From assembly GCA_016342415.1 (NCBI GenBank), contig JAEIOD010000009.1:1-64000 (forward strand): 64,000 nucleotides of DNA, given 5' to 3'. The DNA is from Clostridiales bacterium (GTDB lineage: Bacteria > Bacillota > Clostridia > Peptostreptococcales > Acidaminobacteraceae). Below, one piece after another: positions 8,941 to 16,220 of this stretch. The notes under the pieces were generated by a model. The model was not told the origin of the DNA, did no database searches, and saw nothing but the letters and a program-made list of their open reading frames with translations. The translations under genes were made by a program, and so were the position numbers. The first letter of the stretch is position 1, and every line of letters starts with the position of its first letter.

Positions 8941-11106
8941 ATGAAAAAATTGGTATTGGCGGAGAAACCCTCTGTTGGTAAGGAAATAGCGAGAGTTCTA
9001 CAATGTAATCAAAAACGCAGTGGGTTTTATGAAGGCCCTGACTACGTTGTTACTTGGGCATTGGGTCATCTTGTAACTTTAGCAGATCCAGACACTTATG
9101 ATACAAAATATGCGAACTGGCATTTAGATGATCTTCCAATAATGCCGGATCACCTTAAAACAGTTGTTATAAATAGAAGTGGTAAACAATACAGTACTGT
9201 AAAAGCTCAGTTGAATCGTAATGACATTAATGAAATAATTATTGCAACTGATGCAGGTAGAGAAGGTGAATTAGTAGCAAGATGGATTCTTCAGAAGTGT
9301 AAAACTAAAAAAAATGTCAGAAGACTTTGGATTTCATCAGTTACAGATAAGGCTATAAATGAAGGTTTTCGCAATCTGAGACCTGGAAAAGATTATGAAA
9401 ATCTATTCCATGCTGCAGTCGCTAGAGCTGAAGGTGATTGGTATGTAGGTATTAATGCTACAAGAGCACTGACAACTAAATATAATACACCCTTAAGTTG
9501 TGGTAGAGTGCAAACACCAACTTTGGCAATTATTGAGATGAGAGAAAATGAGATTAGACAATTTAGACCTAAAAAATATTATGGTATAACAGCGCAAACC
9601 AACGATCTTACTTTAAAATGGCAAACAAAAAACAATGATACAAAGGTATTTGAGGAAGAGGTAGTTGATAAATTATTAAAAGAGCTAAAAGGTAAAGATG
9701 CCAAAGTTGTTGTTTTGGAAAGCAAACATAAAAAGAAGTTTGCCAACCAATTATATGACCTGACGGAATTACAAAGAGATGCGCATCATAAATTTGGTTA
9801 TACACCGAAAGAAACCTTATCATTGATGCAAAAACTTTATGAACATCATAAAGCTTTAACTTATCCAAGAACGGACTCAAGGTACTTAACGAGCGATCTG
9901 GTTGAAACACTTTCAGAAAGGTTAAGAACCATCTCAATGTTACCTTATAGACAATTTGCTTTTAAATTGACAAAATCTCCTATAAAAGGAGGGAAACATT
10001 TTGTAGATGACAAAAAAGTAACCGATCATCATGCAATTATCCCTACTGAGGAAATTATTCAAGTCAGCGATTTATCATATGAAGAAAGAAATATTTATGA
10101 ATTGGTTGTTAAAAGATTTTTGGAAGTATTAATGCCGCCATTTGAATATGAGGAGACAACAGTAGAAGTCAAAATCGGTAGTGAAACATTTAGTGCAAAA
10201 GGCAAGCGCATTATGAAATTAGGTTGGAGAGAGCTTTCTTCAGGTGAAGATAAAGATCAATTGTTACCACTACTTAAAAAAGGTGATTTATTAAAGATAA
10301 AACAAGTATCAAAAACCAATGGTGAAACACAACCGCCTAGTTATTTTAACGAAGCGACTCTTTTAACAGCAATGGAAAATCCCGGGAAGTATATGCAAAC
10401 AGGGGATCAATCTTTAAAAAATGTATTAGGACAAACTGGTGGATTAGGTACGGTTGCAACCCGGGCTGATATTATTGAAAAACTTTTTAACACTGAGCTT
10501 ATGGTTCTCAAAGGGAAATCTCTTCATATTACCAATAAGGGGAGACAACTATTAAGTGTCGCACCAAAAGAGTTGAAATCACCTAAATTAACTGCAGAAT
10601 GGGAAATAAAACTAAATGATATTGCAACTGGAAAAGGTAGTTATAAAACATTCGTGAATGAAATGAAATCATATACACATACTATAGTTGAAGATATCAA
10701 AGGTTCTTCTATGAAATTCAAACATGATAATTTGACCACCACAAAATGTCCTGAATGTGGTAAGTTGATGATGTCTGTGAAAAACAAACACGGTAAGAGT
10801 CTGGTGTGTCAGGATAGAAGTTGTGGACATAGAATGAGTCTTTCAAAAGTGACGAATGCAAGATGTCCTGAATGTCACAAAAAACTTGAGTTACGAGGTA
10901 CTGGTGATTCAAAAGTATTTACCTGTAAATGTGGATATAAAGAAAAACTGTCATCATTTGAAAAAAGAAAAGCTACTCAAACAAAGGGCGGCGGTAAAAA
11001 AGACTACATCAACTATATGAAAAAACAAGAAAAGTTAGCAGAGGATATTAAAAAAGCAAATAATCCTTTTGCCGCATTAACTAAGTTAAATATTAAAGAT
11101 AAGTAA
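8941..11106 (+). CDS. topB: DNA topoisomerase III (type IA)
   Basis: Relaxes and decatenates single-stranded DNA regions. The 721-aa protein opens with the Toprim domain (LAEKPSVGKEIARVL, then ATDAGREGELVARWI with its acidic residues) and has the catalytic tyrosine Y308 in TYPRTDSRY. The topoisomerase core extends to about residue 590; the C terminus adds two Cys4 zinc-ribbon modules (CPECGK...CQDRSCGH at about 600-630, CPECHK...CKCGYK at about 640-665). AAGAAAGGA precedes the ATG. Last gene of the HAD/exporter/topB operon, closed by a strong bidirectional terminator. Plasmid-borne TopB enzymes are common, but no transfer genes are nearby, so this is probably the chromosomal copy. Confidence 0.97.
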   Translation: MKKLVLAEKPSVGKEIARVLQCNQKRSGFYEGPDYVVTWALGHLVTLADPDTYDTKYANWHLDDLPIMPDHLKTVVINRSGKQYSTVKAQLNRNDINEIIIATDAGREGELVARWILQKCKTKKNVRRLWISSVTDKAINEGFRNLRPGKDYENLFHAAVARAEGDWYVGINATRALTTKYNTPLSCGRVQTPTLAIIEMRENEIRQFRPKKYYGITAQTNDLTLKWQTKNNDTKVFEEEVVDKLLKELKGKDAKVVVLESKHKKKFANQLYDLTELQRDAHHKFGYTPKETLSLMQKLYEHHKALTYPRTDSRYLTSDLVETLSERLRTISMLPYRQFAFKLTKSPIKGGKHFVDDKKVTDHHAIIPTEEIIQVSDLSYEERNIYELVVKRFLEVLMPPFEYEETTVEVKIGSETFSAKGKRIMKLGWRELSSGEDKDQLLPLLKKGDLLKIKQVSKTNGETQPPSYFNEATLLTAMENPGKYMQTGDQSLKNVLGQTGGLGTVATRADIIEKLFNTELMVLKGKSLHITNKGRQLLSVAPKELKSPKLTAEWEIKLNDIATGKGSYKTFVNEMKSYTHTIVEDIKGSSMKFKHDNLTTTKCPECGKLMMSVKNKHGKSLVCQDRSCGHRMSLSKVTNARCPECHKKLELRGTGDSKVFTCKCGYKEKLSSFEKRKATQTKGGGKKDYINYMKKQEKLAEDIKKANNPFAALTKLNIKDK

Positions 11107-11138
11107 AAACTACCAAGGATTATATCCTTGGTAGTTTT
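11106..11138. terminator. bidirectional terminator between topB and the convergent histidine kinase gene
   Basis: Fifteen-base perfect stem AAAACTACCAAGGAT / ATCCTTGGTAGTTTT with a TAT loop. It overlaps the stop codon of the kinase gene on the minus strand. Confidence 0.92.
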
Positions 11139-12409
11139 ATTTCAAAACAAACACCTGCTTGTGTATTATAAGCTTTTATTTCTCCGTTATGTGCATTAAA
11201 GACTCTTTCGCTTATGGAAAGACCTAAACCGAATTGACCTTCTTTGCCTTTGTGATAGATATCAAATAATGTTTCGGGATTTGTATCAAAACCGGGTCCG
11301 TCATTTGATATGTATATGCAGTCGTTGTCCATAGTTATAGTAATTTTTTTGTTTGCATATCGTATTTGATTTTCAACAATATTTTCAAAAGCAATCAGCA
11401 GTGTATCACTATTGCCTTGGCATTCAAAAACATCATTTTCAAGATCAAATTGAAGTTCTGGCCTAATGACACGGAGTTTGGAAACAATATTTTTTAATAT
11501 TCGGTCTACACGAACAACCTCGTACTTATTTACTTGTTCACTAGCATGCTGTAAGGTATTTAAATGAATTAATTGAGTTACTTTTCGTTCAAGTCGTTCT
11601 GCTTCATTTAGTATGATTTTTTCAGGTTTGTCCATAGAGTTTATTTTTATACCGTCAATCATTGATTGAGCATAGCCTTTTATGACCATAATGGGTGTTT
11701 TTAGGTCATGTGATGTTGTTTGTAAAAAATAACGTTCATTTTGATCAATTTGCTCTAACTCATTTTTCATATTTATAAGATAAGTTCCGAGTTCTTCTAA
11801 CTCTACATTATCTATAGGATCTAAGGTAGCCTGATAATTCTTTTTAGATATTTCCACACTATAAGCCTTTAGAGATATAATAGGTTCCGAAATATACTTT
11901 GCAATTTTATTGGCTGAAAAGAAAATGATTATAGTGAAGATAATTAGTATCAGAATAAAGCCAGAGTTAAAAAGTTTTTCTCTTCTATGAGTTGTCATAA
12001 AAAACATAGTTCTGTTATCACCATATGACTCTGTATAATAATATACAGAATCATTAAGATTCTTAAAAGATCCTTTATTGGTGTCAGCTTTAAGATACTC
12101 ATCAACAATTTCAATATAGAAATTGTTTTGAGGATTACCATATATTTTCTTTGTATAGTTATCTGCATGGATAATGTAGTTTTCAGAAGTAAATTCAACT
12201 AAAAAATGGGCGATAGGGAAGTCATCAGAAGTATCATTTCGGTGCTCTTTTTTATATTCAGCTGATTCTTCAAGTTCATGAAATATAAATTCTTCTTTAA
12301 AACGATTGGAAATAAACATATTAAATAATAACAATATAATACCAAAACCCAACAATGAACCTAATATTGTTGTGAAAATATAATGTCTTAGAGAGACTTT
12401 ATTTCTCAT
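11120..12409 (-). CDS. sensor histidine kinase of the polyferredoxin operon
   Basis: A 429-aa membrane kinase with two membrane segments (about 11-32 and 149-166) enclosing a roughly 115-residue extracellular sensor domain, then a HAMP-like linker, a HisKA domain with phospho-acceptor H234 in SHDLKTP, and an HATPase domain with N-box, DGPGFD and GLGLS boxes. Four-base overlap (12406-12409) with the upstream response regulator shows coupling. It is the last gene of an operon with the FMN-binding polyferredoxin, so it may sense a redox or envelope signal connected with that protein; that link is inference. Confidence 0.93.
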   Translation of the reverse strand: MRNKVSLRHYIFTTILGSLLGFGIILLLFNMFISNRFKEEFIFHELEESAEYKKEHRNDTSDDFPIAHFLVEFTSENYIIHADNYTKKIYGNPQNNFYIEIVDEYLKADTNKGSFKNLNDSVYYYTESYGDNRTMFFMTTHRREKLFNSGFILILIIFTIIIFFSANKIAKYISEPIISLKAYSVEISKKNYQATLDPIDNVELEELGTYLINMKNELEQIDQNERYFLQTTSHDLKTPIMVIKGYAQSMIDGIKINSMDKPEKIILNEAERLERKVTQLIHLNTLQHASEQVNKYEVVRVDRILKNIVSKLRVIRPELQFDLENDVFECQGNSDTLLIAFENIVENQIRYANKKITITMDNDCIYISNDGPGFDTNPETLFDIYHKGKEGQFGLGLSISERVFNAHNGEIKAYNTQAGVCFEIKLPRI

Positions 12410-13059
12410 ATAACCCCCTTGAGAATGTACCCAAAGCCATAAATGGCTTCTAAAGGCAATTCCGGAGCTTTTTTACGCAGTCTTCTAAGTGTATCATCAA
12501 CAACTCTTTCAGAACCAAAGTAATTGTCTCCCCAAACGTCATCTAAAATATCTGATCTTGATAGAGCTTGATCTATATTGGATAAAAATAACTTGATTAA
12601 ATCATATTCCTTAACCGTCAAATCTATTGAGATGTTTTCCTTCAAAAGAATTCTTCTATTCACATCAAATATATAAGATCCTATTTTCGGATTTTGAGTT
12701 GTACGTTTATATTGCAATAACCGATTGACTCTTAGGACAAGTTCTCTTGGAAGAAAAGGTTTTGGAAGATAATCATCACATCCCATTTCCAATCCAATAA
12801 CTCGATCTAGTTCCGCACTTCGAGCAGACATAAAAATTACTGGAGTAAGAGAATTTTTTTCTTTGATTTTTTTGATTAGAGTAAAACCATCAACTTCTGG
12901 TAACATGATATCCAAGATCCATAAGTCGGGTTCATCATTTAAACAATTAAGAGCATCACGACCATCATCGAAGGCAGTTACAGTATAACCGTCTTCGATA
13001 AGATAAGTGACCAATAATTGTTGTAAGTTTTTTTCGTCTTCAACTAAATATAGTTTCAT
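12406..13059 (-). CDS. OmpR-family response regulator of the polyferredoxin operon
   Basis: A 217-aa regulator: receiver domain with acidic pocket E7-D8-E9, phospho-acceptor D50 in LDIMLPE, switch Ser in SARSAE and Lys in LPKPF, followed by a winged-helix DNA-binding domain (about 120-215) ending with the family's typical RRLRKK and GYGY-like (here GFGYIL) turn. It begins one base after the polyferredoxin stop and overlaps the kinase gene by four bases. OmpR-family proteins bind direct repeats about 11 bp apart; exactly such repeats (TCACAT x3) precede this operon at 14267-14294, so autoregulation is likely. Confidence 0.94.
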   Translation of the reverse strand: MKLYLVEDEKNLQQLLVTYLIEDGYTVTAFDDGRDALNCLNDEPDLWILDIMLPEVDGFTLIKKIKEKNSLTPVIFMSARSAELDRVIGLEMGCDDYLPKPFLPRELVLRVNRLLQYKRTTQNPKIGSYIFDVNRRILLKENISIDLTVKEYDLIKLFLSNIDQALSRSDILDDVWGDNYFGSERVVDDTLRRLRKKAPELPLEAIYGFGYILKGVI

Positions 13060-13060
13060 T

Positions 13061-14203
13061 TTATTTCGCTTTCTCTAAAGCATTGGCAACCGCGTCTCTT
13101 ATACCTTCTGAAGTATATGTTGCACCGCTTACTAAATCAACATCTGTAGATTGTGAATCGATAATACGACTTCTTATTGTATCGTATGCTCTATTATACC
13201 ATTTTCTATCATCTTGGTGTTGAGTCACCAAAACATTTACTATGACATCATTTTCTATGGTAACTTCTACATATATAGAACCTCTAAAACCATTACCAAC
13301 TCCTGTATAAACACCATCTGAATAAAGTGTTTCAGAAGAACTAGAGCTTAAAATAACAGAATCTGAAGTACTACTGATATCCTGATCATCAATAGAAGTG
13401 ATCTCAATGTCAGCAGAGGTTATAGGCAACGTAGATGGATTTGTTTGATCTGACACAGTTTCCACTGATTTTTTTACTAGAAAACCAGGTATGAGAATTA
13501 CCATCAATAAGAAATATATAACGATTGTTCTTTTATCAAATCTAATAAGTTTGTAACTTAATACATTTTCTATAGGACAAGCATCAACACATTCAAAACA
13601 ATTGATACATTGTGCAGATCTTAAGGTCTTACATTTTGAAACATCAATGTTCATAGGACATGCCTTGTTGCATTTATTACAAGAAATACAATTATCATCA
13701 TCTCTATGAATAGTAAAAGCTCTAATAGAACCTATTAATCCGTACTTTGCTCCTTCAGAGCAAAAATAACTGCAGTATAGACGTTCGTAAAATAGAGAAC
13801 TTAATAAAAATACTCCAATTGTTACAGCGCTAAGAATAGTGGGGAATTTTCCTGTTAATAGTTCTAAAACAGAGTTTCTGGGTTCAAATGACATGATTGA
13901 AAAAATAATACTTGAAGTTAGTAAGGTAATTGAAAGCAAAATAATATAGCGTGTGTACTTCAAGTGCTTATGTATATATCGAGGTATTTTTCTTTGTTTG
14001 ATCTTAATGTATTTTGCCAATTTATTCATCAATTCCTGAAGTGTACCAAATGGACATGCCCAGCCGCAATAGTAGGTTCCGCCTAAAATCATAGATATCA
14101 ATATAATAGACATAGTCCATCTTAAATCTATAAAAGCGCTCATAAGTGTAATAAACAGATATGATATTTGCACCAACAGTCTTAATTTTTGTTTGTTTAT
14201 CAT
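13061..14203 (-). CDS. membrane polyferredoxin with C-terminal FMN-binding domain (NosR/RnfG-like)
   Basis: A 380-aa electron-transfer protein. N-terminal membrane segments surround the Cys motif CGWACPFG (C46 onward, Fer4_5-like) and a second Cys pair near residues 144-148; two 4Fe-4S ferredoxin motifs follow (CISCNKCNKACP at about 172-183, CINCFECVDACP at about 199-210). After a further membrane segment and a Ser/Thr-rich linker comes an FMN-binding domain with SGATYTS at about 359-365, whose Thr can carry covalent FMN in NqrC/RnfG-type domains. I choose the ATG at 14203 (AAAGGA upstream), not an in-frame ATG at 14248. Likely passes electrons across the membrane to an unknown acceptor. Confidence 0.9.
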   Translation of the reverse strand: MINKQKLRLLVQISYLFITLMSAFIDLRWTMSIILISMILGGTYYCGWACPFGTLQELMNKLAKYIKIKQRKIPRYIHKHLKYTRYIILLSITLLTSSIIFSIMSFEPRNSVLELLTGKFPTILSAVTIGVFLLSSLFYERLYCSYFCSEGAKYGLIGSIRAFTIHRDDDNCISCNKCNKACPMNIDVSKCKTLRSAQCINCFECVDACPIENVLSYKLIRFDKRTIVIYFLLMVILIPGFLVKKSVETVSDQTNPSTLPITSADIEITSIDDQDISSTSDSVILSSSSSETLYSDGVYTGVGNGFRGSIYVEVTIENDVIVNVLVTQHQDDRKWYNRAYDTIRSRIIDSQSTDVDLVSGATYTSEGIRDAVANALEKAK

Positions 14204-14227
14204 AGTAAATCCTTTCTCTATATCATT

Positions 14228-14294
14228 ACTATACAAAAATACATACATAAGATAAACATTAAAGCGATGTGAACATTATGTGATTTTTATGTGA
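14228..14294 (-). promoter_or_regulatory. promoter with three TCACAT direct repeats at 11-bp period
   Basis: On the minus strand, TCACAT occurs at 14289-14294, 14278-14283 and 14267-14272, i.e. exactly 11 bp apart. Ten bases further is a weak -35 (TTTATC, 14251-14256), 17 bases, and a -10 TATAGT (14228-14233), giving a leader of about 18 bases to the ATG at 14203. Spacing and phase are what OmpR/PhoB-type activators use. Inferred regulator: the operon's own response regulator. Confidence 0.7.
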
Positions 14295-14320
14295 AAAAAA
14301 GATGATCGAATGATCATCTT
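14293..14320 (-). terminator. terminator of the candidate selenoprotein gene
   Basis: Nine-base stem AAGATGATC / GATCATCTT with a four-base loop followed on the minus strand by a run of T; overlaps the stop codon at 14319-14321. Confidence 0.8.
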
Positions 14321-14624
14321 AAGCAAGAGTAGAAAGTTGATATCTCATAATCAATAAGTATTTACCTTTTTTTTCTTTCACATCAGCTTTTAAAATCTCT
14401 GCAACATGACCACTCGGTAAAGTAATTGATCCGTTTGCTATTGATTCAATGTACTTGGTAAATTCTTCTGATGCCTCAGGTTCTATAAAATCTTTCACGC
14501 CCCACGGGAGTGACATTACTTTTACAGCATCTCAAGTATCGCAAATATTGCCTTTTCTTTCAATTATAGAATTCTCAAGTAATTCTATGACCTCTTGATT
14601 ATAATCTTTATTTTGTCCTAACAT
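14319..14624 (-). CDS. candidate selenoprotein (in-frame UGA, CxxU motif), function unknown
   Basis: The reading frame runs from an ATG at 14624 (AGGAGG ribosome binding site, 7-base spacer) to a TAA at 14319, 101 codons, with one in-frame TGA at codon 31 (14532-14534). The frame continues cleanly for 70 codons after the TGA. Reading UGA as selenocysteine gives N-I-C28-D-T-U31-D-A-V-K, a CxxU redox motif of the kind seen in thioredoxin-like selenoproteins. A hairpin with a G-starting 3-base loop lies 26 bases after the UGA, within the range expected for a bacterial SECIS. The rest of the protein (MSLPWGVKDFIEPEASEEF onward) is soluble and unrecognised. Own terminator. Alternatives: a pseudogene with a nonsense mutation, or a 65-aa protein started at 14516, which lacks a ribosome binding site. 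Confidence 0.7.
14495..14513 (-). promoter_or_regulatory. bSECIS-like hairpin downstream of the in-frame UGA
   Basis: Minus-strand sequence TCACTCCC-GTG-GGGCGTGA: lower stem TCAC/GTGA, one U/C mismatch, upper stem CCC/GGG, apical loop GUG. There are 26 bases between the UGA and the loop. Published bacterial SECIS models ask for a loop roughly 16-37 bases after UGA with a G in the first two loop positions; both are met. It is GC-rich in an otherwise AT-rich gene. Confidence 0.6.
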
Positions 14625-14711
14625 ATTAACGCCTCCTAATTTATAAAAGTATATCAAATATTTCGATTAATGGAAATAGTAAAATTAAGAAGTCTCTAAG
14701 CTTGTAAAATA

Positions 14712-14975
14712 TTGCAGATAAGAGTATTTTAATGGTAAAATACACAAACATAACTGTTTAAAGAAGTTGGAACTATCACTAAATTAATAGTGAAGGGGGT
14801 GTAGCAACTTAATATGTCATCTTCATTCAGATATAAAGACTAGCATTATAATAAAATATGAATTACAATTTAATTAGACTTCGTTAAAATAATAACATAA
14901 TAATTTTAATTGTTTCTGCGACGTCAACTCTTTCTATAGTAAGAAGAATTCCAAAACTCTTGTTTTGGGATTTTT
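14712..14975 (+). ncRNA. possible structured non-coding RNA with promoter and terminator
   Basis: The gap 14625-15088 has no gene of useful length, yet holds a promoter-like TTGCAG-N18-TAAAAT (14712-14741), an intrinsic terminator (ATTCCAAAAC/GTTTTGGGAT then T tract, 14948-14975), and paired segments between them: TCACTA/TAGTGA nested inside AAGTTG/CAACTT (about 14765-14810), and GACTTCG/CGACGTC (14877-14925, one mismatch) enclosing TTAAAAT/ATTTTAA. A separate promoter for the next gene begins after the terminator, so this would be an independent transcript of about 225 bases. No known riboswitch or RNA family was recognised. AT-rich DNA forms weak hairpins by chance, so confidence is low. 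Confidence 0.35.
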
Positions 14976-14993
14976 CAATTCCATTTGTTTATA

Positions 14994-15022
14994 TTACATG
15001 AACTCAATAAAAATGTTATAAT
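14994..15022 (+). promoter_or_regulatory. sigma-A-type promoter for the 52-aa gene and EamA transporter
   Basis: TTACAT (14994-14999), 17-base spacer, TATAAT (15017-15022). It lies after the terminator at 14948-14975 and 67 bases before the 52-aa gene. Confidence 0.6.
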
Positions 15023-15088
15023 GAGTAAAATTAATTTTTACATTTAATTTATAGATAAAAACTTACTATTGAAAAGTCAGGAGTAATA

Positions 15089-15247
15089 ATGGACGTTAAA
15101 GAAGAAGTCAAGCAAGTTGTCATTTGTGAAGCAAAAAGCGCTTATTACAAAGGGCGTGTTGTTACTGCAGTTTTAGAAAAAGGTTTTAAGGTTATATCTA
15201 GTAATGGTAAATTTTTAAAAAGATATGTAAAGGAATTGAAGAAATAA
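15089..15247 (+). CDS. 52-aa basic protein of unknown function, coupled to EamA transporter
   Basis: A short gene with ATG at 15089, CAGGAG just upstream and a sigma-A-type promoter in front. The product (MDVKEEVKQVVICEAKSAYY at the start, ending RYVKELKK) is basic, probably beta-rich in the middle, with one Cys and no membrane segment. Its TAA shares a base with the ATG of the EamA transporter (TAATG, 15245-15249), so the two are translationally coupled. I do not recognise a family; it could simply serve to couple translation, or be a regulator or RNA-binding peptide. Confidence 0.65.
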   Translation: MDVKEEVKQVVICEAKSAYYKGRVVTAVLEKGFKVISSNGKFLKRYVKELKK

Positions 15248-16134
15248 TGAATAAATTTAAATACTACATGTTGATGGTATTTGCCACCTTATTATTCGCA
15301 GGTGCTTTTATTGCTGGAAAACTGGGAAGTGGTAGTTTTTCTCCAGTTGTGATGACTTTTTTAAGAATAGGTCTGGCTACTCTAATCATTTTCCCGATTA
15401 TGATCTTGAAGGAGAAGAAGTTTAAAGCATCTAAAGAAGAATTGTTTCTGGCCTTAAAGCTTGGTTTTGTGGGGATGACATGTTATCATTTGTTTTTCTT
15501 TAGTGCGCTCAAATATACTACAGCGTCAAGTGCATCCGTTATCAACGCAAGTATGCCTATTTTAACTGCAATCATTGCGACCTTCATGTTAAAAGAGAAA
15601 CTACCTTTCAAAAAGATGATTTTTATCGGTTCCGCATTTGTTGGTGTTGTATTGACGATCATTAATTGGGATATTAATAGTTTAATTAATATGGATTTTA
15701 ATAAAGGTGATATTTTAATGCTTTGTGGAACACTTTCCTGGTCAACATATGGCGTGTTGATAAAGAAATCAAAGGTTGAAATCAGTTCACTCAAATTAAT
15801 GAGTTATTCACTTTTGATATGCACAGTCATAATATCACCATTTGCTATTAGGGAAATTCTCTTGTATAACAGTTTAAATGTTCCGTTAGGTGATTATTAT
15901 TCAATAGTGTACATGGCAATTTTTCCAACTGTCATAGGTTATACTATTCAACAAGCATGTATTAAAAAAATGGGTCCAAGTACTGCGGCACTATTTATTA
16001 ATTTGGTTCCAGTGTTTTCCATAATACTGTCGGTCATTTTTTTAAATGAAATCATGAATCCTTTAACCTATGTAAGTGGTTTAATAATAATAGTTTCAGT
16101 TGTGCTATTTACTAAAGTAAGAACACCAAATTAA
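15247..16134 (+). CDS. EamA/DMT-family transporter
   Basis: A 295-aa permease of the drug/metabolite transporter superfamily, with ten predicted membrane segments arranged as two EamA repeats (about 5-135 and 150-290). The repeat signatures are visible, including A-S-V-I-N-A-S-M-P-I-L-T-A near residue 95-108 and A-L-F-I-N-L-V-P-V-F near 245-255. Substrate cannot be inferred; relatives export amino acids or other metabolites. The start codon overlaps the stop of the 52-aa gene. The intrinsic terminator has this gene's stop codon in its loop. Confidence 0.92.
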   Translation: MNKFKYYMLMVFATLLFAGAFIAGKLGSGSFSPVVMTFLRIGLATLIIFPIMILKEKKFKASKEELFLALKLGFVGMTCYHLFFFSALKYTTASSASVINASMPILTAIIATFMLKEKLPFKKMIFIGSAFVGVVLTIINWDINSLINMDFNKGDILMLCGTLSWSTYGVLIKKSKVEISSLKLMSYSLLICTVIISPFAIREILLYNSLNVPLGDYYSIVYMAIFPTVIGYTIQQACIKKMGPSTAALFINLVPVFSIILSVIFLNEIMNPLTYVSGLIIIVSVVLFTKVRTPN

Positions 16135-16145
16135 GGTGTTCTTTT
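16121..16145 (+). terminator. terminator after the EamA transporter
   Basis: Stem GAACACC / GGTGTTC enclosing the stop codon, followed by TTTT. Confidence 0.75.
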
Positions 16146-16220
16146 ATTATAAAAACTATATTGAAGTTATACTACAATAATGATATTATTATGTTAATTA
16201 TTATAGAAGAAGAGGTGAAT

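Noticed and set aside
14319-14516. 65-aa gene starting at ATG 14516 as a complete protein
   Set aside because: No ribosome binding site before 14516, while a strong one precedes the in-frame ATG at 14624; the longer UGA-containing frame explains the data better.
14319-14624. In-frame TGA as evidence of a Mycoplasma-type code (UGA = Trp)
   Set aside because: TGA is used as a normal stop by neighbouring genes (33888-33890, 35467-35469) and Trp is encoded by TGG throughout.
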